A stretch of 47,670 nucleotides of DNA from Amphibacillus indicireducens (lineage in GTDB: Bacteria; Bacillota; Bacilli; Bacillales; Amphibacillaceae), in the NCBI RefSeq assembly GCF_039539605.1, contig NZ_BAABDL010000117.1:1-47670 (forward strand), written 5' to 3'. The translations under genes and the position numbers were made by a program. Below, piece after piece: positions 7,646 to 14,278 of the stretch; position 1 is the first letter of the stretch; every line of letters begins with the position of its first letter. Below the pieces are notes generated by a model, which saw only the letters and a list, made by a program, of their open reading frames with translations, searched no databases and was not told where the DNA came from.

Positions 7646-7960
7646 AAATAGGATCTAATCGTGCCCTGTCTGGTCGGGAAGCCGTCGTAGAGGAAACGAA
7701 TAAGCGCTAATCGTCAGAGATCACTTACTTAATCCGGTAGATATCTAATGAATAGCGTCTAATCGTCAGAGATCACTCACTTAATCCGGTAGATCTCTAA
7801 TGAATAGCGTCTAATCGTCGGAGATCACTCACTTAATCCGGTAGTTATCTAACGAATAGCGTCTAATCGTCGGAGATCACTCTCCCAATGCGGTAGATCT
7901 CTAATGAATAAGCTCTAATCCTCGGAGACCACCGGCCAAATCCGGTTGATCTCTAACGAT
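7646..7960 (-). repeat. array A of the 52-bp node repeat (reverse orientation)
   Basis: GAATA(A)GCG nodes recur at 7698, 7750, 7802, 7854 and 7906, an exact 52-bp period. Read on the minus strand each unit is GATTAG..CTATTCATTAGAGATC, a variable 20 bp, then GATCTCTGAC, so every unit has AGAGATC/GATCTCT arms. One type-2 unit (containing CGTGCCCTGTC) lies at the low-coordinate end with the terminal node AACAAATAG. These are the same units as in arrays B and C, inverted. Intergenic, between a terminator and the luxS promoter. Confidence 0.9.
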
Positions 7961-8025
7961 TCACCTCACTTAGTAAAAACCCACCAGCCCCTAAAACAAG
8001 CTCAACAAAATTGGCTTCAATTCCA

Positions 8026-8034
8026 TGTTATGAT
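8026..8034 (+). promoter_or_regulatory. extended -10 promoter for luxS
   Basis: TGTTATGAT lies 39 bp before the luxS ATG, with a weak -35. GATAGGAGTG supplies the ribosome binding site. Confidence 0.5.
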
Positions 8035-8073
8035 ATCGTATAAGAAGAGAACCATTGATAGGAGTGTTGAAAA

Positions 8074-8538
8074 ATGGAAAAAATGAATGTTGAAAGCTTT
8101 AATTTAGATCATACTAAAGTCGTTGCCCCTTACGTACGTTTGGTTGGCGTAACAGAGGGTAAGCATGGTGATCAAGTCTATAAATATGATTTGCGTTTTT
8201 GCCAGCCGAATAAAGAGCATATGGAAATGCCGGCGCTCCATTCGCTTGAGCATTTGATGGCGGAGAAAATTCGGAATCATTTAAGTAATGTCCTCGATAT
8301 TGGTCCGATGGGATGCCAAACGGGTTATTACTTGAGCGTTCTTAATAATGAGTCATTTGATGCGATTATTGATGCGCTTGAAAAAACGCTAAATGATGTG
8401 ATCGATGCAACTGAAGTTCCGGCTTGTAATGAGGTTCAGTGTGGTTGGGCGGCGAGTCACAGCCTAGAGGGTGCGCAAGCTATCGCAAGAGATATGCTTG
8501 CTAAAAAAGATAGCTGGCCAAATGTCTTTTCTGAATAA
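8074..8538 (+). CDS. luxS: S-ribosylhomocysteine lyase LuxS
   Basis: LuxS splits S-ribosylhomocysteine into homocysteine and DPD, the AI-2 precursor, in the activated methyl cycle. The 154-aa length is typical. The metal site is visible as HSLEH (His56, His60, with Glu59 as the catalytic acid/base) plus the later Cys in EVQCGW. The MGCQTGYYL segment includes the second conserved Cys. The gene has its own promoter and is followed 37 bp later by an M20 peptidase gene. No pfs or methyltransferase gene is adjacent. Confidence 0.97.
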   Translation: MEKMNVESFNLDHTKVVAPYVRLVGVTEGKHGDQVYKYDLRFCQPNKEHMEMPALHSLEHLMAEKIRNHLSNVLDIGPMGCQTGYYLSVLNNESFDAIIDALEKTLNDVIDATEVPACNEVQCGWAASHSLEGAQAIARDMLAKKDSWPNVFSE

Positions 8539-8575
8539 ATCGTAAGAAAATTTTTTACTAAGGGAAGTGACGGGT

Positions 8576-9937
8576 TTGAAAGAAACAGTTTTAAACTATT
8601 TAACTGAGCATCGTGAAGAACAACTCGATGCTTTGAACGATTTCCTGCGAATTCCGAGTGTGAGTACGGATTCTAAGTTTAAGAAGGATGTGCGTGATGC
8701 GGCTCAGTTTGTGGCTGACTATTTAACTAAAATTGGCTTTAACCAGGTTGAAATAGAGGAAACGAAGGGGCATCCGCTCGTTTATGGCGAGTGGTTGGAG
8801 GCGGGTGAGGATGCGCCGACTGTGCTTGTTTATGGGCATTACGATGTCCAGCCTGCTGATCCGCTTGAGCTGTGGGAGACGGATCCATTTGAGCCGACTG
8901 TTCGCAATGGTCGCCTTTATGCTCGTGGTGCGAGTGATGATAAGGGTCAAGTATTTATGTATTTAGCGGTTTTTGAGGCGTTTATGAAAACGACGGGTAA
9001 GCTTCCGATCAACGTCAAGGTGTGTATTGAAGGTGAAGAAGAAATTGGAAGCGAAAACTTGTACACACTCCTGAAAGAAAAAAAGGATCAGTTCAGCGCT
9101 GACTTTGCGATGATTTCTGATTCTGGCATGGTCACGGAAGGCCAGCCGACGATTCTTTACGGATTGAAAGGTTTTACTGGCTTAGAGTTTACCATTCATG
9201 GACCTGAAAATGATCTTCATTCAGGGATTTATGGTGGTGCAGTTCGGAACCCATTAATGGCGATGGCACATGTGCTTGCGTCGATGAAGGATGAAAATGA
9301 AGTTGTTCAGGTTGAGCACTTTTATGATGATGTCGAACCGATCACAGTGGAAGAGCGCCAATTAATGGCAGATGCACCGAGTGAGAATTTTACCAAGACA
9401 ACCGGCATTCCTGAAACGGTCTCTGAACAAGGCTATACAGCTGTCGAGCATACGATGGCACGCCCAACCCTTGAGATTAACGGCATGTTTGGTGGCTATC
9501 AAGGTGAGGGCACGAAGACGATTATCCCGAGCTCAGCGACTGCCAAGTTAACCTGTCGACTTGTTCCTGGACAAGACCCCGAGAAAATCCAAGATGCATT
9601 AGTGAATCATATTGAAAAAACTCTCCCGCCAGGTGTGACAGTATCGATCGAACGTGAGCCCCTTTCGGCGAAAGCGTATAAGGTGGATCCTAATCATCCG
9701 TTGATTCAGCAGGCTGCCAAAAGTTATGGTGAAGCATTCAATCAGCCAGCCGTTTTTGTCCGAATGGGTGGATCAATTCCAGTTGTTGAGTGGATCGATG
9801 ATATTTTTAAGATGCCAATTGTATTACTTGGATTTGGCACACCTGATGATCGACTCCATTCACCAAATGAAAGTTTTCTGTTAGAGAATTATGATCGTGG
9901 TCTTGTGACGATCGTTGATTATTTAGCTTCATTTTAA
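8576..9937 (+). CDS. M20-family dipeptidase / metallopeptidase
   Basis: A cytoplasmic di-zinc M20 (ArgE/DapE/ACY1/CPG2) exopeptidase of about 453 aa. Metal and catalytic motifs are in order: VYGHYDVQPADP (His ligand and catalytic Asp), YARGASDDKGQVF (bridging Asp), IEGEEEIGSENL (catalytic Glu and ligand Glu), MISDSG (Asp), and the late HSPNESF (His). The central insertion is the dimerisation lid. The start is uncertain: GTG 8567 lies almost on the AGGGA ribosome binding site, so TTG 8576 is preferred. It probably hydrolyses dipeptides or acylated amino acids. It could be co-transcribed with luxS, since no terminator is seen between them. Confidence 0.88.
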   Translation: MKETVLNYLTEHREEQLDALNDFLRIPSVSTDSKFKKDVRDAAQFVADYLTKIGFNQVEIEETKGHPLVYGEWLEAGEDAPTVLVYGHYDVQPADPLELWETDPFEPTVRNGRLYARGASDDKGQVFMYLAVFEAFMKTTGKLPINVKVCIEGEEEIGSENLYTLLKEKKDQFSADFAMISDSGMVTEGQPTILYGLKGFTGLEFTIHGPENDLHSGIYGGAVRNPLMAMAHVLASMKDENEVVQVEHFYDDVEPITVEERQLMADAPSENFTKTTGIPETVSEQGYTAVEHTMARPTLEINGMFGGYQGEGTKTIIPSSATAKLTCRLVPGQDPEKIQDALVNHIEKTLPPGVTVSIEREPLSAKAYKVDPNHPLIQQAAKSYGEAFNQPAVFVRMGGSIPVVEWIDDIFKMPIVLLGFGTPDDRLHSPNESFLLENYDRGLVTIVDYLASF

Positions 9938-9943
9938 GCTTTT

Positions 9944-9981
9944 GAGTACTATTCGTTACTAACGGATGGTACTCTTTTTTT
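9944..9981 (+). terminator. intrinsic terminator after the M20 gene
   Basis: GAGTAC...GTACTC with an inner ATTCGTT/AACGGAT stem, followed by T7. Confidence 0.8.
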
Positions 9982-9993
9982 CGTTGCATTTTG

Positions 9994-10022
9994 ATTGACC
10001 ATATACGATCTAGGGTATAAAA
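9994..10022 (+). promoter_or_regulatory. promoter with CsoR/CstR-type operator
   Basis: TTGACC and TAAAAT at 17-bp spacing enclose TATACGA-TCTA-GGGTATA, a 7-4-7 dyad. The right half matches the GGGTATA half-site of the CsoR/CstR consensus and the left half shares TATAC. It precedes the rhodanese-like/CsoR-family pair, suggesting autoregulation (inference). Confidence 0.55.
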
Positions 10023-10056
10023 TAGAGCTATTAGATTTGATTGGGAGGTTTATAAA

Positions 10057-10422
10057 ATGTGGGTTGTCTCCCTTGTTTTATTCGTACCGATTGTTTATAC
10101 AATTTATTTTCGTTATGTGCCAGTGAGATCTGTCAAGTGCGTCGATTACCATCAACTCGATCAAGATCAGATCAAGGTGGATCTGCGTGATTACAATGAT
10201 TCAGCTAAAGAAGAGATCGATCAATCAATTGCATTACCAGTAGCCTATATCAAGCGATTTCATCATGAATTGCCGAATGGGTCACTTTATGTAATTGCCG
10301 GCTCAATTGTTGAAAAAAACATCGGAATTCGGTTGTTAAAGCGTTATGGCTATCAAGTTGTAGGTTATACAATTTTAGATAAAAAATGTTGCTGTAAAAA
10401 TCGAATGACAAAATTTGCGTAA
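10057..10422 (+). CDS. membrane-anchored rhodanese-like protein lacking the catalytic Cys
   Basis: A 121-aa protein with an N-terminal membrane helix (VVSLVLFVPIVYTIYF, residues 2-19) and a small rhodanese fold: VDLRDYNDSAKEEIDQSIAL is the CH2A-like region, and LYVIAGSIVEKNIGIRLLKRYGY aligns with the active-site loop and following helix. Where active rhodaneses have Cys the loop reads VIAGS, so persulfide transfer through that residue is not possible. The C terminus carries a KKCCCKN cluster that could hold sulfur or metal. GGGAGG precedes the ATG. The next gene encodes a CsoR-family regulator with CstR-like cysteines, consistent with sulfur-species handling; the activity itself is unproven. 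Confidence 0.7.
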   Translation: MWVVSLVLFVPIVYTIYFRYVPVRSVKCVDYHQLDQDQIKVDLRDYNDSAKEEIDQSIALPVAYIKRFHHELPNGSLYVIAGSIVEKNIGIRLLKRYGYQVVGYTILDKKCCCKNRMTKFA

Positions 10423-10453
10423 CTATATTTATTTAAAAAGAAGGAGAATCGTC

Positions 10454-10717
10454 ATGGAATATAGTCCTCAAATGAAAAACCGAATTAAGCGGATCGAAGG
10501 ACAACTAAGGGGAATTCTTCGGATGATGGAAGAGGGTAAAGAGTGTAAGGATGTGATCACTCAAATGTCTGCTGCTCGAACGGCGATTGATCGGACGATG
10601 GGTCTAGTTGTCAGTTCGAATTTAGTCAATTGTGTTTTAGAGTCTGAACAGTTTGAAAAAGAGGACCAAAAGCAAGTAATTGAAACGGCAGTAGACTTAT
10701 TAGTGAAGAGCCGTTAA
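10454..10717 (+). CDS. CsoR-family repressor, CstR-like persulfide sensor
   Basis: An 87-aa all-helical DUF156 repressor (MKNRIKRIEGQLRGILRMM is the family signature). Ligand positions are Cys31 (KECKD) and Cys60 (LVNCVLE); residue 56, where copper-sensing CsoR has His, is Asn. That Cys/Cys-without-His pattern is the one described for CstR, which senses persulfides by crosslinking the two cysteines and controls sulfurtransferase genes. The upstream rhodanese-like gene and the GGGTATA-type operator fit. ATG 10454 follows AAGGAG; an in-frame start at 10415 has no ribosome binding site. CsoR-family membership is firm; persulfide sensing is inference. Confidence 0.88.
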   Translation: MEYSPQMKNRIKRIEGQLRGILRMMEEGKECKDVITQMSAARTAIDRTMGLVVSSNLVNCVLESEQFEKEDQKQVIETAVDLLVKSR

Positions 10718-10761
10718 GAAGCGATTAGCAAGAAATAAACTTAATGAGTTTAGAATAGGAA

Positions 10762-10921
10762 CTATCAAGTTTCTACAATCCCCGTGATTTCCACTCTGGG
10801 TGGACGCTTTCCGCGGGCCCGGCCTCAACTTTTATTGCTCCACTGTCGTGTCGCAATAAGGATTTTCGGACTCGTGCTTTTCCCGCTGGAGTCGCCACCC
10901 GACGTTCCAATCACTTGATAG
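10762..10921. repeat. GC-rich palindromic element P1 (160 bp)
   Basis: Bounded by CTATCAAGT (10762-10770) and ACTTGATAG (10913-10921), a perfect 9-bp inverted repeat. Inside, GGGTGGACGCTTTCCGCGGG (10798-10817) faces CCCGCTGGAGTCGCCACCC (10882-10900), which are imperfect complements. It lies between the CsoR-family gene and the terminator at 11015, and shares modules with elements at 13.4, 17.7, 18.3 and 26.4 kb. Confidence 0.85.
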
Positions 10922-11014
10922 ACTTTCTTTAGGCGGTGTTATCGTGTGAATCCATTAGGTTAACAGGTACTAATGAAATTTTTTTCGTATATAATTGTAT
11001 CGTTTCTTTTATAT

Positions 11015-11058
11015 ATAACCTGAACAGATTGGTATTAAGCTGTCCAGGTTATTTTTTA
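11015..11058 (+). terminator. strong terminator, 300 bp after the CstR-like gene
   Basis: ATAACCTGAACAG pairs with CTGTCCAGGTTAT (13 bp, one wobble), followed by T6. Probably the original end of the rhodanese/CstR operon, pushed away by element P1. A short RNA starting near a TATAAT at about 10990 is an alternative. Confidence 0.75.
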
Positions 11059-11132
11059 TCCACATTTCTTCAACTGTCGTTACATAAACTAATGTTATTC
11101 AGTTAAGTTTCTGTAAAACGTAACGATTCCTA

Positions 11133-11161
11133 TTTACAAAACGGAATCATTACGATATAAT
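11133..11161 (+). promoter_or_regulatory. promoter with Zur box
   Basis: TTTACA (11133-11138) and TATAAT (11156-11161) are 17 bp apart. The spacer contains ACGGAATCATTACGAT, matching the B. subtilis Zur palindrome (CGTAATnATTACG) with one mismatch. A Zur dimer here would cover the promoter, so the next gene should be induced by zinc shortage. Confidence 0.8.
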
Positions 11162-11196
11162 TCAAAAAGATATTGATGAAGAGAGAGGTTCGATAA

Positions 11197-12171
11197 ATGA
11201 ATAGATACGTACGGATTATTGTGATCAGTCTTGCGCTGTTGGCAATGGTAGGTTGTCAGGCTACTCAAGATCAAGGTCAGGATCAAGATCAAGTAACTGA
11301 AACTTTACCTGATACTGGTGAGGCAGAGCAGTTGACGATATATACGACAATTTATCCATTGGCTTTTATTGCAGAGACAATCGGTGGTGACTTTGTTCAA
11401 GTTGAATCGATTTTACCAGCAGGTTCTGATGCACACTCGTTTGAACCTACTTCTAAGCTGATGGTTGAGATTGCTGAAGCAGATTTATTTATTTTTAATG
11501 ACGAAGTTTCAGAGAGTTACGCACATACGATTAAAGATGCGTTAATAAACGAACAAGTGGAATTTTTAGAAGCATCAGCTGGGTTAGATAAAATAAATTA
11601 TGATCATGACCACGATCATGAGGACGATGAGCATGGACATGATCACGGTGATTTAGATCCGCACGTTTGGATCAGTCCCAAACTGATGAACGAACTAGCT
11701 GAAAACATCTTAATGAGATTGATCGAACAGATGCCAGAACAACAGGATTACTTTAACAATCATTTCGATCAGTTATCGAATCGGTTATTAGACCTAGATG
11801 CGGCATTTACCGAAATGATCGAACAAGCACGTCACAATAAAATACTCGTGACGCACGCAGCATTTGGTTACTGGGAGCGCGATTATAACATCGAGCAAAT
11901 TGCAGTTACAGGTATTTCTGCGACCGAAGAGCCGTCACAACGTCAGCTGACACAATTGTTGGACGAGATTGAAGCGTTAGAACTTAACTATATTTTATTT
12001 GAGCAAAATATCCAACCGAGAGTAGCGGAAGTGATTCAAGCTGAGTCTGGTTTAGAACAATTGTTGATTCACAATTTAGCGGTTTTAACAACAGAAGATA
12101 TTGAAAATGGGGATGATTACTTTTCATTGATGGAACGAAATATCGCTGTTTTAACTCAGGCACTGAATTAA
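11197..12171 (+). CDS. znuA: zinc ABC transporter substrate-binding lipoprotein
   Basis: A cluster A-I metal-binding receptor (ZnuA/AdcA family), 324 aa, delivering Zn(II) to an ABC importer. The signal peptide ends in a MVGC lipobox (Cys20). Metal ligands are the His in DAHSFEP, the His in LDPHVWISP, the His in VTHAAFGYW and a late acidic residue. A His/Asp-rich loop of about 20 residues (DHDHDHEDDEHGHDHGD) precedes the second ligand, typical of zinc rather than manganese receptors. The promoter carries a Zur box. No permease or ATPase gene is adjacent, so the receptor must use components encoded elsewhere. Confidence 0.92.
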   Translation: MNRYVRIIVISLALLAMVGCQATQDQGQDQDQVTETLPDTGEAEQLTIYTTIYPLAFIAETIGGDFVQVESILPAGSDAHSFEPTSKLMVEIAEADLFIFNDEVSESYAHTIKDALINEQVEFLEASAGLDKINYDHDHDHEDDEHGHDHGDLDPHVWISPKLMNELAENILMRLIEQMPEQQDYFNNHFDQLSNRLLDLDAAFTEMIEQARHNKILVTHAAFGYWERDYNIEQIAVTGISATEEPSQRQLTQLLDEIEALELNYILFEQNIQPRVAEVIQAESGLEQLLIHNLAVLTTEDIENGDDYFSLMERNIAVLTQALN

Positions 12172-12189
12172 ATAATTATTCCCTAACGA

Positions 12190-12219
12190 TTGGAACTTCA
12201 GGGATAAATCCGATATAAT
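12190..12219 (+). promoter_or_regulatory. promoter for the SDR gene
   Basis: TTGGAA and TATAAT with an 18-bp spacer lie upstream of the short-chain dehydrogenase gene. Confidence 0.5.
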
Positions 12220-12258
12220 TAATAGCGTGAATGATTATAAACTGGAGGTTTGGTGGAG

Positions 12259-13017
12259 ATGAAATATGCGATTATCACTGGTTCATCAAAAGGACTCGGC
12301 GCTTCAACTGCTAAACAGTTATTGAAAGCTGGTGTCCATGTTGTTGGGATTGCTAGAGAGACGAATGATTCCTTACTGCAGGTTGCCAAAGAAACAGGTG
12401 CCACTTATCAGCATTTTAACTGTAATTTGTCAGATACAAATCAATTAGATCGGACTTTTGAAAAAATTAACGACCAAGTTTTTAAAAAAGATACTGAACT
12501 AGTTTACTTGATTAATAATGCAGCAACCGTGAAACCGATTGATATCGCAACGAGGCTGACGAGTGAAGCGGTACAAGCTCATATGCAACTGAATTTAATT
12601 GCTCCAATTTTAACAACCTCACTCGTATTAAAGCGGGCGAAACATTGTGGAATCAAAACGGTTATTACCAATGTTTCCTCAGGAGCGGCTGGACGTTCAA
12701 CATATGGATGGAGTTTATACGGCTCATCAAAGGCCGGGCTTAATCGCTATACAGAAACGGTTGCCCTAGAGCAAGCGGAATTAAAAACAGGTCATCAAGT
12801 GATTTTATTTGATCCGAGCATTATGGATACAAATATGCAAGGTGACATTCGCTCAACAAGTCCAGAAGCTTTTCAAGATGTTGAGCAGTTTAAGCAATAT
12901 AAAGCAGATAATAAATTAAGTAATACGACAGATGTCGCAAATGTACTCGTTAAGATTCTTTTAGATGATACGGCGATCATTAACGGAAAGTATTACAGTA
13001 TTAAAGACTATCTTTAA
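12259..13017 (+). CDS. short-chain dehydrogenase/reductase (YueD/sepiapterin-reductase-like)
   Basis: A classical SDR of 252 aa. The Rossmann motif TGSSKGLG is at residues 7-14, LINNAA marks the central strand, and the catalytic YxxxK is Tyr154-Lys158 (YGSSKAGLNRY), preceded by VSSGAA with the catalytic Ser. The overall pattern, including the DPSIMDTNMQ segment, resembles B. subtilis YueD (benzil reductase) and eukaryotic sepiapterin reductases, so it is probably NADPH-dependent; the natural substrate is unknown. ATG 12259 is chosen; TTG 12250 is too near the GGAGG. Confidence 0.85.
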   Translation: MKYAIITGSSKGLGASTAKQLLKAGVHVVGIARETNDSLLQVAKETGATYQHFNCNLSDTNQLDRTFEKINDQVFKKDTELVYLINNAATVKPIDIATRLTSEAVQAHMQLNLIAPILTTSLVLKRAKHCGIKTVITNVSSGAAGRSTYGWSLYGSSKAGLNRYTETVALEQAELKTGHQVILFDPSIMDTNMQGDIRSTSPEAFQDVEQFKQYKADNKLSNTTDVANVLVKILLDDTAIINGKYYSIKDYL

Positions 13018-13060
13018 CAGGCATTGACCCATTTTTTCATAAAACTCTCCCATTTCTAAC

Positions 13061-13080
13061 TTCCGATCATATTCTATAAT
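13061..13080 (+). promoter_or_regulatory. possible sporulation-type promoter for the YjcZ miniprotein
   Basis: CATATTCTA fits the CATAnnnTA -10 of sigma-E/sigma-K promoters and overlaps TATAAT, so a housekeeping reading is also possible. The -35 is not clear for either. Confidence 0.35.
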
Positions 13081-13107
13081 GAATTGATAGCAAAAGGAGG
13101 GTTCAAG

Positions 13108-13209
13108 ATGGGTGCAGGTTATAACTATGGGTCAGGTTTTGCGTTAATTGTTGTTTTATTCATCTTATTAATCATTATCGGAGCTTCTTGGGGCTACGGT
13201 GCTTATTAA
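13108..13209 (+). CDS. YjcZ-family sporulation miniprotein
   Basis: A 33-aa protein: MGAGYNYGSGFALIVVLFIL followed by LIIIGASWGYGAY. It has the YjcZ/YbxF-type pattern of a Gly/Tyr-rich start, a single hydrophobic helix and a short aromatic tail, seen in tiny proteins made during sporulation in bacilli. AAAGGAGGGT is ideally placed before the ATG, and a strong terminator follows 8 bp after the stop, so this is a complete small transcription unit. Its precise function is unknown. Confidence 0.85.
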   Translation: MGAGYNYGSGFALIVVLFILLIIIGASWGYGAY

Positions 13210-13216
13210 TTACGAG

Positions 13217-13252
13217 AGAGGATTTCAGTCTAACTGAGATCCTCTTTTTTTG
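13217..13252 (+). terminator. terminator after the YjcZ miniprotein gene
   Basis: AGAGGATTTCAGT / ACTGAGATCCTCT (13 bp, one wobble) with a 3-nt loop and T7. Confidence 0.9.
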
Positions 13253-13255
13253 TTG

Positions 13256-13388
13256 TTTAGGAAATTATAGAATTCGTTAGTTTTGGATAACTTTGTGCGG
13301 GTCAGATGTTTAGGGATCTTTATGAGTAATGTCTAACAATTTGTCGCTTTTCATTGTAAAATAAGGGTTATTTAAGTGAGATACCTGA
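13256..13388 (+). repeat. leader segment of array B
   Basis: About 130 bp, including GGATAACTTTG, TTTATGAGTAATGTCTAACA and AAGTGAGATACCTGA, is homologous to 42248-42387 in front of array C. No reading frame of note. It belongs to the repeat unit as a whole. Confidence 0.8.
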
Positions 13389-13642
13389 CGCCCTAATTAT
13401 TCATACAAGAGGTCGTCATCTGAAGACACTTCGCGTTCCGCGGGGATGGCCTCAGCTAACTTTTGTAGCAAAAATCGCTACAAAAGTGGATCTTCGGCTC
13501 ATCCTATTCCCGCTGGAGTCTTCGTGTCTTCAGATGACTATTCATTATTTCGTTCACTTTTTAAGTGAGTGCGTACATATAAACGAAAGGCATTTATTTA
13601 AGCGGTATCACTTACTTTGCGATAAACTATGAATAATTCAGG
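13389..13642. mobile_element. MITE-like palindromic element P2 inserted in array B
   Basis: Ends CCCTAATTATTCATA (13391-13405) and TATGAATAATTCAGG (13628-13642) are terminal inverted repeats, 13 of 15 matching. Inside are a perfect 15-bp inverted repeat (GTCATCTGAAGACAC at 13415 / GTGTCTTCAGATGAC at 13524), the family modules CCGCGGGG and TTCCCGCTGG, and a TTTTGTAGC/GCTACAAAA hairpin. CTGA flanks both sides (13385-13388, 13643-13646), and array C has the uninterrupted sequence CCTGATGATTAG at the same place. No transposase is encoded. Confidence 0.8.
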
Positions 13643-14245
13643 CTGAAGATTAGCCCCTATTCGTTAGAGATCGGATCGATTTAGGTGTTGATTTCTGACG
13701 ATAAGCTCCTATTCGTTAGAGATCAGATTGATTCAGAGGTTGATTTCTGACGATTAGCCCCTATTCGTTAGAGATCAGATTGATTCAGAGGTTGATTTCT
13801 GACGATTAGCCCCTATTCGTTAGAGATCGGCTCGATTCAGGTGTTGATTTCTGACGATAAGTCCCTATTCGTTAGAAATCGGGTTGATTCAGGTGTTTAT
13901 TTCTGACGAAAAGCTCCTATTCGTTAGATATCGTTACGATTTTGAGGGGATCTCTGATGATTAGTGCTTATTCGTTACCTCTCTGACGCTTATTCCAGCG
14001 AGACAGGCACGATTAAGCGCTAATCGTTACCGCTCTAACGATTTTCTGAGCGAGACAGGGTACGATTAAGTGTTATTCGTTACCGCTCTAACGATTTTCT
14101 GAGCGAGACAGGGTACGATTAAGTGTTATTCGTCACCTCCCTGACGCTTATTCCGGCGAGACAGGGCATGATTAAGCGCTAATCGTTACCCCTCTGACGA
14201 TTTTCCAGCAAGACAGGGCACGCTTAGCTCTATTTGTTATATCTA
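13643..14245 (+). repeat. array B of the 52/53-bp node repeat
   Basis: CTATTCGTTA nodes occur at 13657, 13709, 13761, 13813, 13865 and 13917 (52-bp period, type-1 units with TTAGAGATC and GATTTCTGAC arms). A switch to type-2 units (CGAGACAGGGTACGATTAAG) follows, with nodes near 13968, and units starting at 14011, 14064, 14117 and 14170 (53-bp period). It ends in a degenerate node CTATTTGTTA. No reading frame. It lies between the YjcZ miniprotein gene and the convergent araC-type gene. Confidence 0.92.
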
Positions 14246-14278
14246 TCGCGATTTTTTTGTTGGTGAATTTTTAACAAA

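Noticed and set aside
13643..14245. Arrays B and C as CRISPR arrays (regular repeats of about 22 bp with 30-bp spacers).
   Set aside because: The spacers are conserved within two classes and between separate loci, nodes are imperfect, and no cas genes are in the window.
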